The position numbers were made by a program, and so were the translations under genes. The notes under the pieces were generated by a model, which worked only from the letters and a program-made list of their open reading frames with translations, did not search any database and was not told the origin of the DNA. Below, one piece after another: positions 8,585 through 16,838 of a stretch of DNA of 64,000 nt. The stretch spans positions 199,398-263,397 of the forward strand of contig NZ_JACAOR010000008.1 in the NCBI RefSeq assembly GCF_013386115.1. Direction: 5' to 3'. The stretch's first letter is position 1, and each line of letters opens with the position of its first letter. Source of the DNA: Pseudomonas gingeri (GTDB taxonomy: Bacteria; Pseudomonadota; Gammaproteobacteria; Pseudomonadales; Pseudomonadaceae).

Positions 8585-9445
8585 ATGAAAAAGCTCTTCA
8601 GCCTGATCGCCACCTTGCTGGTCCTGGCCCTTGCGATCTGGATCGGCCGGCTGCTGTGGATGCAGTACATGGAAAGCCCGTGGACCCGTGACGGCCGTGT
8701 GCGCGCCGACATCATCAATGTCGCGGCGGACGTCACCGGTGAGGTGGTGGACGTGCCGGTGCGTGACAACCAGAGAGTGAACAAGGGCGACCTGCTGATG
8801 CAGATCGATCCCGAGCACTACCGCATCGCGGTCAAGCAGGCGCAATCGCTGGTGGACTCGCGCAAGGCCACCTGGGAGATGCGCAAGGTCAACGCCCATC
8901 GCCGGGCCGACCTGGACAACATGGTGATCTCCAAGGAGAGCCGTGACGATGCCGGCAACCTGGCCGACGCCGCCCTGGCCGACTACCAGCAGGCCCAGGC
9001 GCAACTGGAGGCGGCGCAGTTGAACCTGGCGCGGACCCAGGTGCGGGCGGCGGTGGACGGCTATGTCACCAACCTCAACGTGCACCGCGGCGACTATGCG
9101 CGGATCGGCGAGGCGAAGATGGCGGTGGTCGACCTGAATTCGTTCTGGGTCTACGGCTTCTTCGAGGAAACCAAGCTGCCCCATGTGCAGGTCGGTGACC
9201 TGGCCGATATGCAGTTGATGAGCGGGCAGGTGCTCAAGGGCCATGTGGAGAGTATCTCGCGGGGCATCTACGACCGTGACAACCCGCAAAGCCGCGAGCT
9301 GGTCGCCGATGTGAACCCGACCTTCAACTGGGTGCGCCTGGCCCAGCGGGTGCCGGTGCGGATTCATATCGACGAGGTGCCGGACGGGGTGCTGCTGGCG
9401 GCGGGGATTACCTGCACGGTGATCGTCAAGCCGGCGGGGGAGTGA
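8585..9445 (+). CDS. HlyD-family periplasmic adaptor (AaeA/EmrA-like)
   Basis: A 286-residue membrane-fusion protein linking the FUSC pump to the outer-membrane channel. One N-terminal anchor helix (LIATLLVLALAIWIGRLLW) is followed by a biotinyl-lipoyl-like first half (VAADVTGEVVDVPVRDNQRV, KGDLLMQIDPEHY), a short helical hairpin (about 85-150) and the second lipoyl half plus beta barrel (VRAAVDGYVTNLNVHRGDY). It starts 10 bp after DUF1656 and is the last gene of the four-gene operon. The order OMF-FUSC-DUF1656-HlyD differs from E. coli aaeX-aaeA-aaeB, but the parts are the same. Confidence 0.92.
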   Translation: MKKLFSLIATLLVLALAIWIGRLLWMQYMESPWTRDGRVRADIINVAADVTGEVVDVPVRDNQRVNKGDLLMQIDPEHYRIAVKQAQSLVDSRKATWEMRKVNAHRRADLDNMVISKESRDDAGNLADAALADYQQAQAQLEAAQLNLARTQVRAAVDGYVTNLNVHRGDYARIGEAKMAVVDLNSFWVYGFFEETKLPHVQVGDLADMQLMSGQVLKGHVESISRGIYDRDNPQSRELVADVNPTFNWVRLAQRVPVRIHIDEVPDGVLLAAGITCTVIVKPAGE

Positions 9446-9489
9446 AGATCACCAGAAGCTTCGCGGCGGTGGTCGGATCGACGGCACTT

Positions 9490-9518
9490 GTGGGAGCCGG
9501 CAAGCCGGCTCCTACGGT
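9490..9518. repeat. REP palindrome
   Basis: A single REP element (GTGGGAGCCGGCAAGCCGGCTCCTAC) between the convergent 3' ends of the efflux operon and the SDR gene. No rho-independent terminator is otherwise visible there. Confidence 0.75.
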
Positions 9519-9531
9519 TTGCGCGCGGTCA

Positions 9532-10356
9532 TTACAGGGAGTGGTTCAGGCCAAAGCGCTTCATCAACACCTTTTCCAGCAGGCCCTTGGGCAGCAGGGC
9601 TGACAGCAACGGCAACGCCCGGCAGCCGTTGCCCAGGCGCAGCAGGCGCGGAGGCTGTGGTTTTTGCGCGGCCTTGAGCAAGTCGGCGGCAAAGCTGGCC
9701 GCCGGGGTCGGGTTGTTCTGCGACGCATTGGCCCGGGCGCGAATGCCCTCGCGCAGCGGCCACCAGGGCGACGTCTCGGCGATCAGTTGCTCGGCCTCAT
9801 GGCTGGCATTCCTGGCGAACTGGGTATCGATGGCGCCGGGCTGGACTTCCATCACGCGCACGCCGAAGGGCGCCAGCTCCATGCGCAGGGCATCGCTCAA
9901 GGCATGGACCGCCGCCTTGGACGCGCAATAGGCGCCGGCGAACGGTGTCACCAGGACACCGGAGACACTGCCGATATTCACCACCAGGCCGTTGTTGCGA
10001 CGCAGCGCCGCGAGCAGCGCGCGGGTCACGCCGACGATGGCGAAGACATTGGTTTCGAACTGGCGCTGCATGGCCTCGACACCGCCATCGAGCAGCGGTC
10101 CCATGGCGCCATAACCGGCATTGTTGATCAGCACATCGAGGCCGGCGTGCTGCCGCTCGATACGTTCGGCCAGTTGTTGCAGGGCCGGGCCATCGTTGAC
10201 ATCGAGTTGCACGGCGGTGAAACCGGCGGCGGCCAGGGCGGCGACATCCACGGGCTTGCGCGCCGTGGCCCAGACGTCATACCCCGCGTTTCGGAAAGCA
10301 TCTGCCAGCGCGCGGCCGATGCCGCTGGAACATCCGGTGATCAAGGCTACGGGCAT
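9532..10356 (-). CDS. SDR-family oxidoreductase
   Basis: Short-chain dehydrogenase/reductase of 274 residues. The NAD(P)-binding motif TGCSSGIG (about 7-14), the NNAGYG motif (about 86-91) and the catalytic YCASK (Y and K about 147-151) are all present, with a serine upstream in NIGSVSG. The C-terminus is longer than in minimal SDRs and partly hydrophobic, as in the classical SDRs annotated in pseudomonads as serine- or fatty-alcohol-type dehydrogenases. The substrate cannot be read from sequence. It follows the thioredoxin-like gene by 9 bp on the same strand. Confidence 0.9.
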   Translation of the reverse strand: MPVALITGCSSGIGRALADAFRNAGYDVWATARKPVDVAALAAAGFTAVQLDVNDGPALQQLAERIERQHAGLDVLINNAGYGAMGPLLDGGVEAMQRQFETNVFAIVGVTRALLAALRRNNGLVVNIGSVSGVLVTPFAGAYCASKAAVHALSDALRMELAPFGVRVMEVQPGAIDTQFARNASHEAEQLIAETSPWWPLREGIRARANASQNNPTPAASFAADLLKAAQKPQPPRLLRLGNGCRALPLLSALLPKGLLEKVLMKRFGLNHSL

Positions 10357-10365
10357 GGCACATCC

Positions 10366-10767
10366 TTATTGGGCCTGGGAGTCGAAGACCTCCGAGAATA
10401 CCTTGTCCGTGACAAAAAAGAGCGAATCGAGTCCTTGTTTGATCTTGATCCGGTCGGTGCCATGCATGCGGGTCTGCGCACCGTGGCCGTCGAGAAAGAA
10501 CAGGGTGGGTACGTACTGGATCTCGATACCGGGCTGCAGCAGCTTGAAGATCGGGTAGCTGAGCTGGAAAAACGCCACCCGCTCCTGATAAGGGCCTGAT
10601 GCCAGGGCCTCGAGCAGTCGCTTGAGTTGATCGCAGGGCGGGCAGCCGCGGCTGTAGACAAGAACCACCGACGGTTTGGGCCGGATCAGGGGAATCTCCA
10701 GGCTGCCCAGGGCCGTACGAAAAGCCCTCCGGGTCTTGATTTCGGTGACTGTGTTCTTGCTTTTCAT
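10366..10767 (-). CDS. Thioredoxin-like protein with CPPC motif
   Basis: A 133-residue thioredoxin-fold protein. The active-site motif CPPC (in VVLVYSRGCPPCDQLKRLL, about residues 42-45) and the cis-proline segment YVPTLFFLDG identify the fold. There is no signal peptide, so it is probably cytoplasmic. CPPC is less common than CGPC and would alter the redox potential. The tail beyond the fold (residues 105-133) is not a standard thioredoxin element. It lies 9 bp upstream of the SDR gene, so the two may be co-expressed. Its physiological partner is unknown. Confidence 0.85.
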   Translation of the reverse strand: MKSKNTVTEIKTRRAFRTALGSLEIPLIRPKPSVVLVYSRGCPPCDQLKRLLEALASGPYQERVAFFQLSYPIFKLLQPGIEIQYVPTLFFLDGHGAQTRMHGTDRIKIKQGLDSLFFVTDKVFSEVFDSQAQ

Positions 10768-10875
10768 CCTGACTCCCTGATCGGTAGCTTCACCTCCAGG
10801 GGGTATTCAACGTCAAATGCACTGGGTTGTAACCTGTCAGAAATGACAGGTGGCAATGAGCCACTATTCTCGGTG

Positions 10876-11373
10876 TCAGCCGGAAAAACTGCCTTGCAGG
10901 CGTTCGGCACGAAATTCCAGGGTTTGTGGACGGTAGCCGGGGCGCAGCGGTGGCATCGGCAAGCAGTCTTCCCAGGCACCTGCGGCCTGGAGTTCACCGG
11001 GGCCGCGGTAACGCGGCGCGGTATAGCTGTTTTCCGCCAGGTTGACGGTATCGCCCGGAGCATAGGCCGCGATGCGCCAGCGCAGGTCGGTCAGGGGTAC
11101 GTCGTTGTCGTTTTTCATCTTCAATTGCAGCGGCCGGTCGGCCGGGCAGTGCTCGGGAGCATAGCTGATGCGCATTTCCAGGCGCGCCAGTTGCCGGGCC
11201 TCGCGGGTATCCATCCAGGCGACCCAGGCGGCCACCAGTCCCAGCCCGGCCAATGCGGCCATGGACACCGGCAAGGCCTTGGCCGGGTAGCGCAACAGCA
11301 GGACCAGCCAGGTGATGATCAGCAGCACGCCGATAAACATGAAAAGCAGCCTCGAAAAGACAGGAAGCATCAT
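10876..11373 (-). CDS. Small inner-membrane protein of unknown function
   Basis: A protein of 165 residues with two N-terminal membrane helices (LLFMFIGVLLIITWLVLLL and VSMAALAGLGLVAAWVAW). A soluble beta-rich domain (about 65-165) follows, with pairs such as LQLKMKNDNDVPLTDLRWRI reminiscent of DUF3426-type extracytoplasmic domains. I chose the ATG at 11373; an in-frame GTG at 11400 and an ATG at 11370 are alternatives and none has a clear ribosome-binding site. Homologues in pseudomonads are sometimes labelled multidrug transporter, but nothing here supports transport. It lies just downstream of the alginate operon terminator. Confidence 0.7.
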   Translation of the reverse strand: MMLPVFSRLLFMFIGVLLIITWLVLLLRYPAKALPVSMAALAGLGLVAAWVAWMDTREARQLARLEMRISYAPEHCPADRPLQLKMKNDNDVPLTDLRWRIAAYAPGDTVNLAENSYTAPRYRGPGELQAAGAWEDCLPMPPLRPGYRPQTLEFRAERLQGSFSG

Positions 11374-11436
11374 CCTAACAGTGTAGGTGGTGCCCTTCAC
11401 TTCGGGGACGGGGCGGGCGGGTTTTGCATCGCCGGC

Positions 11437-11498
11437 AAAAAAACACCCCCGCCCCCACTGACTGCGGATAGGGGACGCAGCCAGCGGGGGCGGGGGTG
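11437..11498 (-). terminator. Rho-independent terminator of the alginate operon
   Basis: Read on the minus strand, a very GC-rich inverted repeat (CACCCCCGCCCCC with its complement, plus the inner CTGGCTGCG/CGCAGTCAG arms) is followed by a run of seven T. It lies 16 bp beyond the algA stop and should end the long alginate transcript. Confidence 0.92.
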
Positions 11499-11514
11499 AG
11501 TGGAACGCCAGGGC

Positions 11515-12966
11515 TTACTGGGCGATGGTTTTCACCGAGATGCCGCGCTCGACCGGGGTCGAACGCCCGTAGATATCTTCGAAACGCTCGATATCGTCTT
11601 CGCCCAGGTAGCTGCCCGATTGCACTTCGATGATCTCCAGGGGGATCTTGCCCGGGTTGCGCAGGCGGTGCACCGAGGCGATCGGGATGTAGGTGGATTG
11701 GTTCTCGCAGAGCAGGAACACGTTCTCGTCGCAGGTCACTTCGGCGGTGCCGCTGACCACGATCCAGTGTTCGGCGCGGTGGTGGTGCATCTGCAACGAC
11801 AGGCACGCGCCCGGCTTGACCGAGATGTGCTTGACCTGGAAGCGGCCGCCCATGTCCACCGAGTCATAGGAACCCCATGGCCGGTAGACTTCGCAGTGGT
11901 TCTGGGTCTCGCTGCGGCCCTGTTCGTTGAGGGTGTTGACCATCTGTTTCACGCCCTGGACCTTGTCCTTGTGGGCGATCATCATCGCGTCCTTGGTTTC
12001 CACGACCACGATGTTTTCCAGGCCGATCACCGACACCAGCTTGCCGTTGCCGTGGATCATGCAGTTGCGGCTGTCCTGGATGACCACGTCGCCCTTGCTG
12101 ACGTTGCCGTTCTCGTCCTTTTCATGCACGTCCCACAGCGACGACCAGCAACCGACATCGCTCCAGCCGGCGCTCAGCGGTACCACGCAGGCGCGCTGGG
12201 TCTTTTCCATCACCGCGTAGTCGATGGAGTTGTCCGGGCACTGGGCGAAGGTGGCTTCGTCCAGGGTCACGGTATCGGCGTCCTGGTGGCTGCGTTCGAG
12301 GGTCAGCAGGCAGGTGTCGTAGATATCCGGATCGTGTTTCTTCAGCTCTTCGAGGAAACGGCTGGCGCGGAACAGGAACATGCCGCTGTTCCAGAAGTAA
12401 CCGCCGGCTTCGACGAACTCGATGGCGCGTTTTTCATCGGGCTTCTCGACGAAGTGCGAGACGCGGCTGACGCCTTCGGGCAGCAGCGCATCGTTGCTCG
12501 ACTTGATGTAGCCATAACCGGTTTCCGGTTTGGTCGCCGGTACGCCGAACAGCACCATCTCGCCACGCTCGGCGGCCACGGTAGCCAGGGCCAGGGCGCG
12601 TTGCAGGGCTTTCTGGTCGTCCAGCACGTGGTCGGCGGGCAGCACCAGCATCAACTCGTCGCGACCTTCGTTGATCAGCATCATCGCGGTCAGGGCCACG
12701 GCCGGCGCGGTGTTGCGGCCGAACGGTTCCATCAGGATGCGCTGGGCCTCGAGGTGGCGGTTGCTCAACTGTTCGTTGACGATGAAGCGATGGTCCTTGT
12801 TGCAGACCACGATAGGCGTGTCCATGCCTTCGAACACCAGGCGCTCGAGGGTCTGCTGGAACAGCGTCTGTTCGCCGGTGAGGGCGAGGAACTGCTTGGG
12901 AAACTGCTTGCGCGAAAGCGGCCAAAGACGTGAGCCGCTACCACCTGACAGGATTACCGGAATCAT
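11515..12966 (-). CDS. algA: Mannose-1-phosphate guanylyltransferase / phosphomannose isomerase
   Basis: Bifunctional enzyme of 483 residues supplying GDP-mannose for alginate. It interconverts fructose-6-P and mannose-6-P and makes GDP-mannose from mannose-1-P and GTP. The N-terminal nucleotidyltransferase domain has GGSGSRLWPLSR (about 8-19). The C-terminal cupin isomerase domain has the metal-binding QMHHHRAEHW at residues 392-401. AAAGGAG sits ahead of the ATG. It is the last gene of the operon, and a strong terminator follows. The 151-bp gap to algF contains a REP palindrome. Confidence 0.97.
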   Translation of the reverse strand: MIPVILSGGSGSRLWPLSRKQFPKQFLALTGEQTLFQQTLERLVFEGMDTPIVVCNKDHRFIVNEQLSNRHLEAQRILMEPFGRNTAPAVALTAMMLINEGRDELMLVLPADHVLDDQKALQRALALATVAAERGEMVLFGVPATKPETGYGYIKSSNDALLPEGVSRVSHFVEKPDEKRAIEFVEAGGYFWNSGMFLFRASRFLEELKKHDPDIYDTCLLTLERSHQDADTVTLDEATFAQCPDNSIDYAVMEKTQRACVVPLSAGWSDVGCWSSLWDVHEKDENGNVSKGDVVIQDSRNCMIHGNGKLVSVIGLENIVVVETKDAMMIAHKDKVQGVKQMVNTLNEQGRSETQNHCEVYRPWGSYDSVDMGGRFQVKHISVKPGACLSLQMHHHRAEHWIVVSGTAEVTCDENVFLLCENQSTYIPIASVHRLRNPGKIPLEIIEVQSGSYLGEDDIERFEDIYGRSTPVERGISVKTIAQ

Positions 12967-13061
12967 GTTGTTACTCCTTTAAGCAATGTATGGGTTAGAG
13001 CTACTGCGGTTGGTCGTTTCACTCTCTTGTTGTTGTCCGTGTCCGAATGGCCAACGCGATT

Positions 13062-13095
13062 CCTTGTGGCAGCCAGCAAGCCGGCTCCCACAGGG
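13062..13095. repeat. REP palindrome between algF and algA
   Basis: A single REP-like element (CAGCCAGCAAGCCGGCTCCCAC) inside the alginate operon, in the 151-bp algF-algA gap. Such elements can act as mRNA stability barriers or hypothetical attenuators. Confidence 0.7.
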
Positions 13096-13118
13096 GGCGT
13101 GGGCCACTCGGAAAATCA

Positions 13119-13775
13119 TCAGCGGGTCGACACCGGGCGCTTGACCCAGACCGGCGACAGGCTGCTGCCGCTGCCGGTGACGTAGAGCACCGCCGCTTCA
13201 CCGCGCTCCAGGGCCACCGGCTTGAGGTCGCTGACCTTCTGGTTGCCTTCGTAGAGGGCGAAGCTGACCTTCACCGGGTTGATCTCGCGCTCGCCGCGGC
13301 CCTTGGCGGCTACGGACTCGACCACGGCGGTCTTGCCGTCGGCGGTCTTCAGGGTCAGGGCCTTGTCACTCAGGTTCTGTACCCGCACCAGGGACTTCTG
13401 CTTGTTCTTGAACGGCGGTTCCTCGATCAGCTGCGGCTGGCCGCTGGCGTTGTTGACCAGGGTGTAATAGTGGTCGGCGGCGAGTTTCACCGGCAGGCTC
13501 TGGCTGCCGACCTTGGCGCTGTAGTCGCCACCGGGCATGAAGCTGAAATCGCTGCTGGCCAGGGGCGCGACATCGCTGAGGGCGGTGGCGCCGACGGTGG
13601 CGCTGACTTCCTGGTTGCTGGCGTTGTACAGACGCACGAAGCTCGAACCCTTCGGTGCGGTCGGGCCGTACAGGGCGGCGTCGCCGCCGGCCCAGACCTG
13701 TAGCGAGAGCAGGCTCAGGCCTGCGGCCATGGCCAGGGTCTTGACGGTGTTTTTACGAGTAGTGTTGAAGGTCAT
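13119..13775 (-). CDS. algF: Alginate O-acetylation protein AlgF
   Basis: Periplasmic protein of 218 residues (P. aeruginosa AlgF: 216), required with AlgI and AlgJ for O-acetylation of mannuronate residues. It has a cleavable signal peptide (MAAGLSLLSLQVWAG-GDAALYGP) and two beta-sandwich-like halves. The ATG at 13775 is chosen over the longer open frame because GAGGT lies just upstream and the signal peptide begins there. It starts 14 bp after the algJ stop. The protein has no known catalytic motif; in the family it is viewed as an adaptor in acetyl transfer. Confidence 0.95.
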   Translation of the reverse strand: MTFNTTRKNTVKTLAMAAGLSLLSLQVWAGGDAALYGPTAPKGSSFVRLYNASNQEVSATVGATALSDVAPLASSDFSFMPGGDYSAKVGSQSLPVKLAADHYYTLVNNASGQPQLIEEPPFKNKQKSLVRVQNLSDKALTLKTADGKTAVVESVAAKGRGEREINPVKVSFALYEGNQKVSDLKPVALERGEAAVLYVTGSGSSLSPVWVKRPVSTR

Positions 13776-13789
13776 GGGGCATACCTCTT

Positions 13790-14968
13790 TCAGTTTTGCG
13801 CCTGTACAGGCGACTCGGATCGGGTGGTGTTCTGCACCAGGTTCTGTTGGCGGATACCAGCGGCTTTGAGTTGCGCGACCCACTGCGGGTCGGCATCGCC
13901 GATTTCGTTGTTGACCGGCAGGTAGCGTTCCGGGAATTCCCAGATCAGCACCTGTGGCGGGTTGTTCTTGAAGGCGTCGCTTTTCAGGTAGGCGAGCATC
14001 GGCAGGATCGGGCCGTGGCCGTCCTCGGCGTAATTCACCACGTCGCTGTGCAGGGCCTGCTTGAGGGCGCCGACGAAGTTCCAGTTCGGATTGGCGCTGT
14101 AGCTGGTGCCGATCAGCGCCACCGGCACTTCGTTGTCGGCGAACAGCGCGTCGTCGCCGGCCGGCTGGTCGTCCGCGGCACGGGTGATGCGTTTTTCCAG
14201 CGGTTCCTGCGGCGGCATCAGGTTGTCGAACAGCGGATCCAGCGGCAGGAACAGGGTCAGGTCGCCCTTGTGCTGCTCGGTCTTCTCGGCTTCGGTGACA
14301 AAGCGCTGCGGCGTGCCGCTGAGCGGCGCCTGTGCGGCGATGGCGCTGGCCAGCTGGGTGGCGGCGATCTGCGCGCCGTCCGGGGTCCAGTGGGTGTCGG
14401 TACGCAGGAACACCTGGCGGCCCTGTTGCTTGGCCTGTTGCAGCGGGCCGAGCAGGTCGGGGGCGAGGATCCGGTCGGCGGCGACGCGGGCATGGAAATC
14501 CTCGTAGAGGTTGGCGTGGATGCTCGCCGGGCGGACTTCACCCAGGTGTTCCGGGTACAGCCGGACCTTGGCTGGCACGATGGCCATCACCAGGTTCACG
14601 CCCTTGGCCTTGAGGGTCTGGCGCACACCTTCGACCAGGGCGTAGTTGCCCTGCAGGTTCTGCTGCTCGTTGGCGATGGGGTTGAATTCCTCGTCGCTGT
14701 AGAGCCAGTGGTCGCGGCCCAGCACCACGCCCGGACGGCCTTCGTTGAACAGCTTGAAGTCCAGCGCGGCCCAGAGGTTGGTACCCAGGCGCTTGATCGG
14801 GAACTCGCCGTCGTAGTGGGTCTCGATGGCCTTGGTCCAGCGGCCGTTGAGCACGGTCGCGTCGGCGTTGGTGCTGAAGCCGATGAAGCTGCGCAGGGAC
14901 CACAGCCCCAGCGCCAGCAAGGTGACGAGGAACAGGGCGATGTAGAGGATGCGTAATGAGCGGGTCAT
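13790..14968 (-). CDS. algJ: Alginate O-acetyltransferase AlgJ
   Basis: Membrane-anchored periplasmic SGNH-like protein of 392 residues. One N-terminal helix (ILYIALFLVTLLALGLW) anchors it. The catalytic triad is intact: D191 and H193 in DTHWTPDG, and S289 in GTSYS, matching the P. aeruginosa D190/H192/S288 pattern shifted by one. It has acetylesterase activity in the family and works between AlgI and AlgX. It lies between algI and algF with gaps of 11 and 14 bp. Confidence 0.96.
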   Translation of the reverse strand: MTRSLRILYIALFLVTLLALGLWSLRSFIGFSTNADATVLNGRWTKAIETHYDGEFPIKRLGTNLWAALDFKLFNEGRPGVVLGRDHWLYSDEEFNPIANEQQNLQGNYALVEGVRQTLKAKGVNLVMAIVPAKVRLYPEHLGEVRPASIHANLYEDFHARVAADRILAPDLLGPLQQAKQQGRQVFLRTDTHWTPDGAQIAATQLASAIAAQAPLSGTPQRFVTEAEKTEQHKGDLTLFLPLDPLFDNLMPPQEPLEKRITRAADDQPAGDDALFADNEVPVALIGTSYSANPNWNFVGALKQALHSDVVNYAEDGHGPILPMLAYLKSDAFKNNPPQVLIWEFPERYLPVNNEIGDADPQWVAQLKAAGIRQQNLVQNTTRSESPVQAQN

Positions 14969-14979
14969 GGTCGGCTCCC

Positions 14980-16530
14980 TCAGAACTGGAAGTAGAGGAA
15001 CGGCGAGAAGCTTTGCGCCGAAAGTTTGAGAATCGAGGCGATGAACAGCAGCAGCACCAGGGTGCGCATCAGGTAGCGCGGCCAGTCGGCCACCCAGTAG
15101 GCCGGTTGCACCTGGGCTTCGACGCCGACGTTGTAGCCGGGCTCGTGGATGCTACCGGCCGCTTCGCCGGGGGCGGCCTTGATCAGGCCGGGTTGCGCGG
15201 TGGCCGGACCGTCGGCGGGCTTGGCCTTCGGCGCGGGCGGGTTGCTGTAGAAATCGCGCAGGCCGAAGAACGCCAGGGTCGCGTAGGCCACCACCAGGGT
15301 CGCCACTTGCAGGCCGGTGAGGCTGGCGCGGTTGAGCTCCGACAGCGACCAGTCGCTGAAGCTGAACATGGCGCCGTACATGCGGCCGGCCACGTGCAGG
15401 TTCTCGGCACGGAAGATCACCCAGCCCATGATCACCAGCAGGAAGGTCAGCGCCCAGCGGATCGGGTTGAAGCTGCGTGGCGTGGTGTTGATGCCCAGGG
15501 CTTTTTCGATCGCCAGCCACATGCCATGCCAGGCGCCCCAGACGATGTAGGTGATGTTCGCGCCGTGCCACAGGCCACCGAGCAGCATGGTCAGGAACAG
15601 GTTGCGATAGGTGGTCAGGGTGCCTTTGCGGTTACCGCCCAGGGTGATGTAGAGGTAGTCGCGCAGCCAGGTCGACAGGCTGATGTGCCAGCGCCGCCAG
15701 AACTCGGTGATCGACTGGCTGATATAGGGCTGCTTGAAGTTCTCCATGAAGCGGAAGCCCATCATCAGGCCGAGGCCGATGGCCATGTCGCTGTAGCCGG
15801 AGAAGTCGAAGTACAGCTGCGCGGTGTAGGCCAGGGCACCGAGCCAGGCGTCGCCGGTGGTCGGGTTCTGCAGGGCGAAGCAGTGATCGGCGACCACCGC
15901 CAGGGTATCGGCGATGAAGACCTTCTTGATGAAGCCCTGCATGAACCGCGTGGCACCTTCGGAGAATTTGTCGAGGGTGTGGGTGCGGTTGTTGAACTGG
16001 TCGGCGAGGTCGCGAAAGCGCAGCACGGGACCGGCGATCAGGTGCGGGAAGATCGCCACGAAGGCCGCGAAGTCGATCAGGTTGCGGGTCGCCGGGGTAT
16101 CGCCACGGTAGACGTCGATGATGTAGCTGATGGACTCGAAGATGTAGAACGAGATACCGATCGGCAGCAGCACGTGGGTCAGGATGAAGGGCTCGAGACC
16201 GAACGAGGTCATGATCGCGTTGAGGCTGTCGACCCCGAAGTTGGCGTACTTGAAGTAGCCGAGGATGCACAGGTCGACGGCCACGCCCAGCAGCAGCCAG
16301 CGCTGGGCCGGCCTGGTGCGCACGCCGGCGGCGCCGACCTTGAGGCCGATCCAGTAGTTCCACAGGGTGACGCCGGCGAACAGCGCCAGGAAGTCCACCC
16401 GCCACCACGCGTAGAACACGTAGCTGGCGATCAGCAACAGCAGGTTGCGATAGCGTTGCCCGCTCAGGTAGTACAAGCCGAGAAAGATCGGCAGGAACAG
16501 GAACAGGAACACATTGGATGAAAATACCAT
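14980..16530 (-). CDS. algI: Alginate O-acetylase AlgI (MBOAT)
   Basis: Polytopic membrane-bound O-acyltransferase of 516 residues (P. aeruginosa: 520). It is thought to move acetyl groups across the inner membrane for AlgJ and AlgX. The MBOAT histidine is at position 322 (GGLWHGAN), exactly the family position, and the DYLYITLGGNRKG segment is also conserved. The ATG at 16530 (MVFSSNVFLFLFLPIFLG) is preferred to an earlier start because AAGGAGA precedes it and it matches the family N-terminus. Upstream lies a 308-bp repeat-filled gap to algL. Confidence 0.96.
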   Translation of the reverse strand: MVFSSNVFLFLFLPIFLGLYYLSGQRYRNLLLLIASYVFYAWWRVDFLALFAGVTLWNYWIGLKVGAAGVRTRPAQRWLLLGVAVDLCILGYFKYANFGVDSLNAIMTSFGLEPFILTHVLLPIGISFYIFESISYIIDVYRGDTPATRNLIDFAAFVAIFPHLIAGPVLRFRDLADQFNNRTHTLDKFSEGATRFMQGFIKKVFIADTLAVVADHCFALQNPTTGDAWLGALAYTAQLYFDFSGYSDMAIGLGLMMGFRFMENFKQPYISQSITEFWRRWHISLSTWLRDYLYITLGGNRKGTLTTYRNLFLTMLLGGLWHGANITYIVWGAWHGMWLAIEKALGINTTPRSFNPIRWALTFLLVIMGWVIFRAENLHVAGRMYGAMFSFSDWSLSELNRASLTGLQVATLVVAYATLAFFGLRDFYSNPPAPKAKPADGPATAQPGLIKAAPGEAAGSIHEPGYNVGVEAQVQPAYWVADWPRYLMRTLVLLLFIASILKLSAQSFSPFLYFQF

Positions 16531-16606
16531 CCCGATCTCTCCTTGTTTAATCAACGTTCAAGGGCCGAAGCCCCCCCAAACCCCCCATGAAAACCGGGGG
16601 CGTGTC

Positions 16607-16713
16607 GATCGTTCCCTCGCTCTGCGGGGGAACGCCTCTCTGGACGCTCCGCGTCCGCTTTGTGACGCGGAGCGTCACGGGCTGCATGCCCACGCAGAGC
16701 GTGGGAACGATCG
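16607..16713. repeat. Dispersed palindromic repeat, family B (copy 1)
   Basis: Bounded by GATCGTTCCC and its complement GGGAACGATC, with an internal inverted repeat GACGCGGAGCGTC. Related copies occur at 28977-29086 and 34451-34535. It is distinct in sequence from the REP elements. Confidence 0.75.
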
Positions 16714-16730
16714 GTCAATCCACTAGCTCA

Positions 16731-16815
16731 CCTGTAGGAGCTGGCTTGCCAGCGATGGGGCCAGTGAGCCTTGCATCGCCTGTTCGGCCGCTATCGCCAG
16801 CAAGCCGGCTCCCAC
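16731..16815. repeat. Inverted REP pair (REPIN-like)
   Basis: Two REP palindromes in opposite orientation (GTAGGAGCTGGCTTGCCAGCGATG and CGCCAGCAAGCCGGCTCCCAC) about 35 bp apart, inside the alginate operon. Confidence 0.8.
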
Positions 16816-16838
16816 AAAAAAGAGCGGTGTGCCGGGTG

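Larger units (their letters stand above)
16531..16838. other. Repeat-filled intergenic gap between algL and algI
   Basis: The longest gap inside the alginate operon (308 bp). It holds a family-B palindromic repeat and a REP pair, listed separately, and no gene or convincing promoter. Confidence 0.7.
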
